A DNA stretch of 10,014 nucleotides, taken from NCBI GenBank assembly GCA_002435545.1, contig DJNB01000056.1, positions 1-10,014 on the forward strand. Reading direction: 5' to 3'. The DNA is from Lachnoclostridium sp. UBA6475. Lineage in GTDB: Bacteria; Bacillota; Clostridia; Lachnospirales; Lachnospiraceae. Under the pieces are notes generated by a model. That model made no database searches. It was not told where the DNA came from and was given only the letters and a program-made list of their open reading frames with translations. This document shows positions 1 through 4,818 of the stretch, piece by piece (positions within the stretch are counted from its first letter, which is position 1; every line of letters begins with the position of its first letter). A program made the translations under genes and the position numbers.

Positions 1-20
1 ACCAACTGAGCCACTCGCGC
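1..20 (-). tRNA. 5' end of a tRNA gene (partial, cut by window edge)
   Basis: Read on the minus strand, the last bases form a standard tRNA start: a seven-base acceptor strand GCGCGAG, then TG at positions 8-9, a D-stem GCTC and the D-loop start AGTTGGT. A consensus promoter lies just upstream, which supports a stable-RNA gene. The anticodon is outside the window, so the amino acid cannot be read. From memory of similar clostridial tRNAs, tRNA-Val(GAC) is one candidate, but this is a guess. Confidence 0.75.
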
Positions 21-64
21 ATTTGCTGTCATCGTTTCTCCAACAACTCCCAGCGACAAAAACT

Positions 65-93
65 ATTATACCTAAGTACATTATAAATGTCAA
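65..93 (-). promoter_or_regulatory. Consensus sigma-A promoter of the left-edge tRNA
   Basis: On the minus strand there is a perfect -35 TTGACA (88-93), a 17-base spacer and a perfect -10 TATAAT (65-70). Transcription should start near position 58, giving a leader of roughly 38 bases before the tRNA. The -35 begins 12 bases beyond the maf stop codon, so the tRNA is expressed independently of maf. A fully consensus promoter is typical of stable-RNA genes. Confidence 0.9.
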
Positions 94-105
94 GAAAAAT
101 TTGAA

Positions 106-714
106 TTATTTTCTACAATCTTTTTCAAACTCCTTCAACATGTTATAAATCCGATGTACCGGAAATCCAACTACATTAAAATAATCTCCCTGTATGCCGG
201 AAATATATTTGGAAAACACGCCTTGTATCCCGTATCCTCCTGCTTTATCATAGCAATCCCCGGAAGCTGTATACCCGTCTATTTCTTTCTCTGACATCGG
301 GGCAACCTGCACTTCTGTCGTTTCATAAAACACTTCGCGGCGTATCTCTTTTCCCTCTGAAACTGCCAGCATGGCAACCCCTGTCGTCACTTCATGCGTC
401 TGTCCCTGCAAAATGGACAGCATCTCTTCTGCCTCTTTTTTATCCGCAGGCTTTCCAAAAATCTTTCCCCGAAAACTTACGACCGTATCCGCACCAATGA
501 CAAGAAACTCTCCGGTTCCTTTTTTCTTCTCCGGAAGTTCTTTCAAAACCGCGTCCGCTTTTTGTTCTGCCAGTTCTTTCGTTACCTCCGAAGGCACGCT
601 GCTTCGAATCACTTCTTCGCAATCTGAAACATAAACTTCAAACGAATCCGTAATAAAATTCATCAATTCTCTTCTTCTTGGCGAACCGGACGCCAAAATA
701 ATATGTCCAAACAT
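106..714 (-). CDS. maf: Maf/YhdE-family nucleotide pyrophosphatase (probably dTTP/UTP type)
   Basis: A 202-residue cytoplasmic protein of normal Maf length. The family signature SGSPRRRELM sits at residues 9-18 (nucleotide-binding loop), followed by SDCEE near 30-34, QKA at 51-53, GADTVV at 74-79 with the likely catalytic Asp76, GKP at 87-89, and KAGGYGIQG at 157-165. GDYFNVVGFP (176-185) closes the fold. Family members hydrolyse non-canonical or excess nucleoside triphosphates to monophosphates. The layout resembles Bacillus Maf and E. coli YhdE, which act on dTTP/UTP, but substrate choice here is inferred. The ATG at 714 follows GAGG by 7 bases. The gene lies downstream of the xylanase gene with its own promoter and is not functionally linked to it. 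No terminator hairpin was found after the stop codon. Confidence 0.93.
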   Translation of the reverse strand: MFGHIILASGSPRRRELMNFITDSFEVYVSDCEEVIRSSVPSEVTKELAEQKADAVLKELPEKKKGTGEFLVIGADTVVSFRGKIFGKPADKKEAEEMLSILQGQTHEVTTGVAMLAVSEGKEIRREVFYETTEVQVAPMSEKEIDGYTASGDCYDKAGGYGIQGVFSKYISGIQGDYFNVVGFPVHRIYNMLKEFEKDCRK

Positions 715-748
715 AAAAGCCCCTCTTTCTATCTGCAGATCATCTCAA

Positions 749-777
749 ATTATAATATAACTTGACATAACTTGCAA
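749..777 (-). promoter_or_regulatory. Probable promoter of maf
   Basis: On the minus strand there is a -35-like TTGCAA (772-777, four of six consensus bases), a 17-base spacer and a perfect -10 TATAAT (749-754). The predicted start is near 742, about 28 bases before the maf ATG. It lies in the 129-base gap between the xylanase stop and maf. Confidence 0.65.
757..774. repeat. Direct repeat ATAACTTG x2 inside the maf promoter
   Basis: ATAACTTG occurs on the plus strand at 757-764 and again at 767-774, a spacing of 10 bases or one helical turn. The pair covers the spacer and part of the -35 element of the maf promoter, where a repressor site could lie. In AT-rich DNA it may be chance. Confidence 0.3.
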
Positions 778-843
778 GCAGAAAGAGGGACCGTTTCTAT
801 TTTTATAATACCTTTCTATACAGCATACCCAATTTGCAATATA

Positions 844-2538
844 TTATTTTGTACGCGCAGCCTCCAAAAAAGCAGTAAAGGCCGGTTTCGGATCATCAAT
901 GGATTTACCGAAAAGCAGCGGCTGGCACTTTCCTCTCCAGGACATATCATCGTAAAGTCCCCAGAGTGTAACACCGGTAATTCCTTTTGGACTTGCGGTT
1001 TTATCACGGTTCTTTTGTTTTTCAATGACCATTTCCATGAAATCTTTCACAAAGACCGCCTGTTCTTCCACAGTCTCTCCCTCGTCTTTGTAACTGTAGG
1101 ACGGATTGCTTCCATCGGTATTGAAGTTGATTGTGAAATCAAGTTCCGTAATCTGAACTTCATAGCCCGCATTCATAAACTTTTCCAGTGCTGTACCATA
1201 CTCTTCTACGGTTGGTCTCTTGATATCAACATGACTCTGCATGCCGATTCCGGAACAGATTTTTGTCTTCTCACCTTCGTTTATGAAATTCACAAGAGCA
1301 AGAAGATCCTCTACTTCAAAATACGTGTCATAATCATTGTAGAACAACGTAACTTTATCTGTTGCATTATACTTTTCAAGCATCTCATAAGCACGCTCAA
1401 ATGCTCGTTTCACATAGGACGGCTGATCTTCCATGTCCCCGTATACGGTTGTCCAGTTATGGCTCCAGGCTTTTCCGCGATGAAGATACTCATTGACAAC
1501 ATCCCATGCATATACGATCTTACCGGCTTCACCTGCAATTTCTTTTTCCTTCTGCATTACATGATCCATCACCGTGCAGACATAGAAATCAAGTCTGGCA
1601 TTCATCGTATCGACATCTACATCATCTTCATCCGCATCAAATTTCTGTGCAAAGAACCATTCCGGTGTCTGACTGTGCCACAAAAGTGTATGCGCACGAA
1701 GATCCAAGCCATTGTCATACGCAAGTTGTAAAATCTTGTCAATTCTTTCAAAGTTTAATTTCGGTACAGTTTCTTCCTTATACTCCGCAGGAATGATATA
1801 CCCAAGTTTTTCCGCCTCTCCTTTCGAAATGGCAGTTACTTTGGAGCCAAGGACAGCGTCCGGTTTCATTTCATTCTCCATCGTAATACTATTGAAATGC
1901 TTCTTTACGAAATTCAGCGTCTTATCGTTCTGAAGCTGGCTCGTGCTTGGATCTGATCCATAATTAACACAAGTTCCAAGATATTTGAACAGATCCTGAT
2001 AAGCACCACGTATACTGTCTTCTTCTGCCGGTGCTAATGTCGGTGCCGGTTTTACCGTTACCGCAGGTGTTGTTTGCGGAGTCACTTTCGGCGACGCACT
2101 TGCCGTTGCTGCCGGCGCTGTACTGCTTGCTGCCGAAGGCGCTGCGCTGACTGTCGTACCCGGCGTTACTTCCGGTGTTTTTTCCGTCGAACTATTTTTT
2201 TGTGAATTTGTTACTTTTACTTTACACGTAAGGGTATACGTTTTCTTCAGCCGCACCTTGCAGGTAATCTTTGCACTGCCTTTTTTCTTGGCAATGATCT
2301 GTGCTGACTTCTTCGACTTTTTGCCAATCGCAGCGACTTTCTTATTGCTGCTTTTCCAGGTAACTTTCGCCTTGCCGGCATTTTTGACTTTTATCACTGC
2401 CTTTTTCCCGCTTACCAGTTTGATGCTCTTTTTGGATAAAACAGGTTTTTTCGCCGCATCTGCCTGACCGCCGGCCGGAATAACCGCAGTCACGCACAAT
2501 GCACCGGCAAGAACCATTGCTAATGCTCTCTTTCTCAT
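844..2538 (-). CDS. Secreted GH10 endo-1,4-beta-xylanase with N-terminal lysine-rich Ig-like module
   Basis: A 564-residue extracellular enzyme predicted to cut beta-1,4 bonds in the xylan backbone. Numbered from the chosen start: signal peptide about 1-29 (basic MRKR, hydrophobic core, Ala-rich cleavage zone); bacterial Ig-like (Big_2-type) module about 31-110 with about one residue in three lysine; Thr/Ser/Pro/Ala linker about 111-171; GH10 catalytic domain about 174-561. Visible GH10 motifs are TMENEMKPD, RAHTLLWHSQTPEWF, DVVNEY with acid/base Glu350, ITELDF with nucleophile Glu465, and TLWGLYDDMSWR. Both catalytic Glu residues are present. The start at 2538 is preferred over ATGs at 2565 and 2544 because AAGGAGG lies 8 bases upstream of it. 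It follows the esterase gene by about 33 bases with no promoter or terminator between, so they are probably one operon. No carbohydrate-binding module, dockerin, SLH domain or LPXTG signal is seen. No clear terminator follows. Confidence 0.95.
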   Translation of the reverse strand: MRKRALAMVLAGALCVTAVIPAGGQADAAKKPVLSKKSIKLVSGKKAVIKVKNAGKAKVTWKSSNKKVAAIGKKSKKSAQIIAKKKGSAKITCKVRLKKTYTLTCKVKVTNSQKNSSTEKTPEVTPGTTVSAAPSAASSTAPAATASASPKVTPQTTPAVTVKPAPTLAPAEEDSIRGAYQDLFKYLGTCVNYGSDPSTSQLQNDKTLNFVKKHFNSITMENEMKPDAVLGSKVTAISKGEAEKLGYIIPAEYKEETVPKLNFERIDKILQLAYDNGLDLRAHTLLWHSQTPEWFFAQKFDADEDDVDVDTMNARLDFYVCTVMDHVMQKEKEIAGEAGKIVYAWDVVNEYLHRGKAWSHNWTTVYGDMEDQPSYVKRAFERAYEMLEKYNATDKVTLFYNDYDTYFEVEDLLALVNFINEGEKTKICSGIGMQSHVDIKRPTVEEYGTALEKFMNAGYEVQITELDFTINFNTDGSNPSYSYKDEGETVEEQAVFVKDFMEMVIEKQKNRDKTASPKGITGVTLWGLYDDMSWRGKCQPLLFGKSIDDPKPAFTAFLEAARTK

Positions 2539-2546
2539 ATTCATTT

Positions 2547-2553
2547 CCTCCTT
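2547..2553 (-). promoter_or_regulatory. Ribosome binding site setting the xylanase start
   Basis: AAGGAGG on the minus strand is a near-perfect Shine-Dalgarno. The GGAGG core leaves only 2 bases before the ATG at 2544 but 8 bases before the ATG at 2538, so 2538 is the likely start. The longer frame opening at 2565 begins upstream of this site. Confidence 0.85.
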
Positions 2554-2571
2554 AAATTTACTCACGTTATA

Positions 2572-3897
2572 TTATTGAAAGATTCGTCTTGCAAAATTAT
2601 ACAAGCCCTCTCTCCACGCTTTCCAGTCATGTCCGTAAGAAACTACGTTAAACATATGACGAACATTGTTTTTCACCAGCGCATTATGATATATGGTTGG
2701 ATAATCATTTACAACATTATCAAATTCTCCCTGCTGGATCATAATTAATGTGTTCTGCTGATACTCATTTGGAATGGTAAATGACTCTTCGGTAAACAAT
2801 CCATCTTCCGCATTGTAAGGCAGCACTCCCGGAGCCGGTTCAAATGCACCAATGTAACTGAAGTAATCAAGCATATTGAATCCGCAATACAAGGTATTTC
2901 TACCACCCATCGACAATCCTCCGATGGCGTGATTATCTCTGCCTTCCATAATCGAATAGTTTTCTTCCATATAAGGGATCAAACTCGTTTTCAGTTCCTC
3001 CAGCGTACGGTTAAAGGCATTGAATCTTGCCTGACTTAATGCCTGTCCCGGATCCTTTTCCCCCGGTGCCACAACAACCTGATTTGGACATACAATAATC
3101 ATTTCCGGACATTTTCCGGCACGGATAAGGTTTCCGACAACTCGCTCCGGATGTCCGCCCTTCCATTCATCTTCATCTCCGCCAACGCCGTGAAGCAGAT
3201 AGAGGATCGGATACTTTTTGCCGGCATCATAATTGACCGGAAGATAAATCACTGCTTTACGGTCTGCTTCCGAAACCTTCGAATAATATGTAATTTTTTG
3301 TGGTTCCATATAGGTATAATCGTCCATCTCATCATAATAGTCCTCCGGGACATCAAACTCTTCATCAATAAACTCTTTATTTTTGGAAGATGGTGTAGCA
3401 GCCGGTGTTGCCGTCGGTTCCTCCGTTTTCTGTGGTGCAGCACTTGGAGTTACAACTGGTGTTGCAGCCGGTTCCTTGGAAGGTGCCACAGTTGGTGCGT
3501 TTGAAGGTGCCGCAGTAACTGCCGGTGCTGCCGTAGTCTCTGTCTGTGGTGTAGTCTTTACGTTATTTTTCACAATTACATTCACCTTACCTATCGTTTT
3601 TTTCTTAGCCTTTTTCTTTTCCGTCACGGTAATCACTGCTTTTCCCGCTTTTTTAGCTGTCACAACGCCTTTCGCACTTACTTTTGCGATCGCAGTTTTG
3701 GAAGACTTAAAGGAATATTTTGCCCCTTTTACCTTGCCTTTCACTTTAATCGTCTTCTTTTCCCCTTTTTCAAGAGTAATTTTCTTTACAGCACATTTTG
3801 CTTTTGCAGAAACCTGTGCATCCGATATCAATCCTGGAAAAGCAATTGCTCCTGCCAGAAGAATCGCAGTTACCTTTTTCGTTTTACTTGTAAACAT
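2572..3897 (-). CDS. Secreted CE1-family feruloyl or acetyl-xylan esterase with N-terminal lysine-rich Ig-like module
   Basis: A 441-residue secreted alpha/beta-hydrolase of the esterase D/CE1 type, predicted to remove ferulate or acetate groups from xylan side chains. Numbered from the chosen start: signal peptide about 1-32; lysine-rich Ig-like (Big_2-type) module about 34-110; Thr/Pro/Ala linker about 111-172; acidic Tyr-rich segment about 175-200; catalytic domain about 200-441. The catalytic triad is visible as Ser329 in GGLSMGG, Asp393 in GEFDNVV and His423 in YGHDWKAW. The YLLHGVGG oxyanion-side motif is at about 233-240. The order and the Asp-to-His spacing match the feruloyl esterase domains of clostridial xylanases such as XynZ, but acetyl specificity cannot be excluded. 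The start at 3897 is preferred to 3903 because GGAG lies 8 bases from it. First gene of the two-gene unit with the xylanase. Confidence 0.92.
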   Translation of the reverse strand: MFTSKTKKVTAILLAGAIAFPGLISDAQVSAKAKCAVKKITLEKGEKKTIKVKGKVKGAKYSFKSSKTAIAKVSAKGVVTAKKAGKAVITVTEKKKAKKKTIGKVNVIVKNNVKTTPQTETTAAPAVTAAPSNAPTVAPSKEPAATPVVTPSAAPQKTEEPTATPAATPSSKNKEFIDEEFDVPEDYYDEMDDYTYMEPQKITYYSKVSEADRKAVIYLPVNYDAGKKYPILYLLHGVGGDEDEWKGGHPERVVGNLIRAGKCPEMIIVCPNQVVVAPGEKDPGQALSQARFNAFNRTLEELKTSLIPYMEENYSIMEGRDNHAIGGLSMGGRNTLYCGFNMLDYFSYIGAFEPAPGVLPYNAEDGLFTEESFTIPNEYQQNTLIMIQQGEFDNVVNDYPTIYHNALVKNNVRHMFNVVSYGHDWKAWREGLYNFARRIFQ

Positions 3898-3903
3898 GTT
3901 CAT

Positions 3904-3909
3904 CTCTCC
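3904..3909 (-). promoter_or_regulatory. Ribosome binding site setting the esterase start
   Basis: GGAGAG on the minus strand directly abuts the ATG at 3903, too close for initiation. It lies 8 bases (counted from the GGAG core) before the second ATG at 3897. The arrangement, Shine-Dalgarno then ATG-AAY-ATG, is the same as at the xylanase gene. Confidence 0.75.
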
Positions 3910-3952
3910 ATTCTTTCTACTAAATTAAACTCTAAATTGTTTTTGTATTTTT

Positions 3953-3981
3953 ATTTTACATCCTTGCTTTTTATTTCACAA
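3953..3981 (-). promoter_or_regulatory. Probable promoter of the esterase-xylanase unit
   Basis: On the minus strand there is a -35-like TTGTGA (3976-3981, four of six), a 17-base spacer and a -10 TAAAAT (3953-3958, five of six). The weak -35 is typical of a promoter that needs an activator. The predicted start is near 3946, giving a leader of about 50 bases. Its -35 overlaps the spacer of the divergent araC promoter. Confidence 0.55.
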
Positions 3982-3992
3982 TATCGTATAAT
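3964..3992 (+). promoter_or_regulatory. Probable promoter of the araC-family gene
   Basis: On the plus strand there is a weak -35 TTGCTT (3964-3969), a 17-base spacer and a perfect -10 TATAAT (3987-3992). The predicted start is near 3999, about 34 bases before the ATG. A second TATAAT at 4008-4013 has no suitable -35. The promoter physically overlaps the minus-strand esterase promoter. Confidence 0.55.
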
Positions 3993-4000
3993 TGCAATAA
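3976..4000 (-). promoter_or_regulatory. Candidate regulator-binding direct repeat (TATTG-type)
   Basis: On the minus strand TATTGCAA (4000-3993) and TATTGTGA (3983-3976) are direct repeats matching at six of eight positions, 17 bases apart. The second covers the -35 of the esterase promoter, where AraC-type activators often bind. The AT-rich context makes chance similarity possible, and the spacing is shorter than the 21 bases of the E. coli araI half-sites. Confidence 0.25.
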
Positions 4001-4032
4001 ATACACATATAATTTGAAAAAGGAGAGTTTTT

Positions 4033-4812
4033 ATGCATATTCATAATGCCATTTATAACACCATCCATGAAGATGGCTTTTCAACTTCCCGTGCATCGGG
4101 GATCGCCGACTATCTTCTCTTGTATATCAAAACACCCGCACTGCTCCAAGTGCGTGAAAATACGTATACAATAACAGATCCATCGGTTGTGGTCATCTCC
4201 GGTTACACCCCCTATAAATACATTTCTGTCACCGCGCCGTACTGCGATGACTACATCCATTTTCTTCCACGGGATACCAATGATTTTTTAAAAAAATTGT
4301 ACTTTCCTTTAAATAAACCAGTCAAAATTAACAATCATGATTTGATAGATCCGATTATCCATGCGATTTGCAGGGAATATTATGAATCAACCGAATATGT
4401 TCTTGATATTCAATACTACCAGATGATGCTTCTCATGGCACGTGTTGGCGAATCCTGGTCTGCCGAGCATTATCAAAATTCCCAGGTGCCTTATTTTGAA
4501 AATCTGCTTGTAATACGGAAAAAGGTCTTAGCCGACCCGGCAAAAAATTGGAAGATCAAAGATCTTGCTAAAGAGATCACTCTGTCTCCGGCTTATTTTC
4601 AGGTTTTATATAAGAAAGCATTTGGAACGACTTGTTTGTCCGATATTATAGAAAATAAGATTACGGCGGCAAAAGAATACCTTCTTTCTACCGATATGTC
4701 TGTCGCAGACATCGCTTCTGAACTGGGTTACAGCCAGGTATATCATTTTATCCGGCAGTTTAAAAAAAGCACCGGAGTTACCCCCGGCGCTTTCCGAAAA
4801 TCCATGCGGTGA
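4033..4812 (+). CDS. AraC/XylS-family transcriptional regulator, candidate regulator of the xylan genes
   Basis: A 259-residue cytoplasmic DNA-binding protein. The C-terminal part (about 158-257) is a typical AraC double helix-turn-helix: first HTH about 173-198 (IKDLAKEITLSPAYFQVLYKK), second about 223-245 (VADIASELGYSQVYHFIRQF), then the family tail KKSTGVTPGAFR. The N-terminal 1-140 would be the sensing or dimerisation domain, probably a cupin-like AraC ligand domain, though no sugar-binding residue can be named. The ATG at 4033 follows AGGAGAG by 5 bases. It is divergent from the esterase-xylanase genes with overlapping promoters, so local control of those genes is likely; the inducer (a xylo-oligosaccharide or released sugar) is inference. 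Its 3' end carries the purL terminator on the other strand, and it ends 4 bases from the purL stop codon. Confidence 0.92.
   Translation: MHIHNAIYNTIHEDGFSTSRASGIADYLLLYIKTPALLQVRENTYTITDPSVVVISGYTPYKYISVTAPYCDDYIHFLPRDTNDFLKKLYFPLNKPVKINNHDLIDPIIHAICREYYESTEYVLDIQYYQMMLLMARVGESWSAEHYQNSQVPYFENLLVIRKKVLADPAKNWKIKDLAKEITLSPAYFQVLYKKAFGTTCLSDIIENKITAAKEYLLSTDMSVADIASELGYSQVYHFIRQFKKSTGVTPGAFRKSMR
4762..4793 (-). terminator. Intrinsic terminator of purL, embedded in the araC-family coding sequence
   Basis: In minus-strand RNA the arms AGCGCCGG (4791-4784) and CCGGUGCU (4775-4768) pair over 8 bp with one G-U pair and can extend by two A-T pairs. The loop is 8 bases and the stem is followed by seven U (4768-4762). 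It starts about 24 bases beyond the purL stop. On the plus strand the G-U becomes an A-C mismatch and no U tract follows, so the signal works in the purL direction only. Confidence 0.8.
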
Positions 4813-4818
4813 TTTTTT
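4797..4818 (+). terminator. Weak possible terminator of the araC-family gene
   Basis: AAAATC (4797-4802) can pair with GATTTT (4811-4816) around an 8-base loop that spans the araC stop codon, and the run of T continues to 4818. The stem is AT-rich with only one G-C pair, so it would be weak. No better plus-strand terminator is seen. Confidence 0.2.

Larger units (their letters stand above)
721..789 (-). repeat. 10-bp inverted repeat bracketing the maf promoter and covering the maf ribosome binding site
   Basis: The plus strand has CCCTCTTTCT at 721-730 and its exact reverse complement AGAAAGAGGG at 780-789, with 49 bases between. In a minus-strand transcript starting upstream of 789, the two arms can pair and bury the maf Shine-Dalgarno (GAGG, 725-722). 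A transcript from the maf promoter itself starts near 742, lacks the upstream arm and leaves the site free. The repeat is seen directly; the regulatory effect is inference. Confidence 0.5.

Noticed and set aside
772..1731. Long open frame on the plus strand opposite the xylanase gene
   Set aside because: It runs antisense to a GH10 gene with complete catalytic motifs, has no ribosome binding site, and its protein is rich in Ile, Phe, Cys and His without any recognisable motif. It is a shadow frame.
844..3897. Cellulosomal or sortase-anchored enzymes
   Set aside because: No dockerin repeats, cohesins, LPXTG motif or C-terminal hydrophobic tail are present in either protein; both end at the catalytic domain.
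3383..3928. Plus-strand frame rich in Ala, Gly and Val opposite the esterase N-terminus
   Set aside because: It is the complement of the Thr/Pro/Ala linker and lysine-rich module of the esterase, and lacks a start signal.
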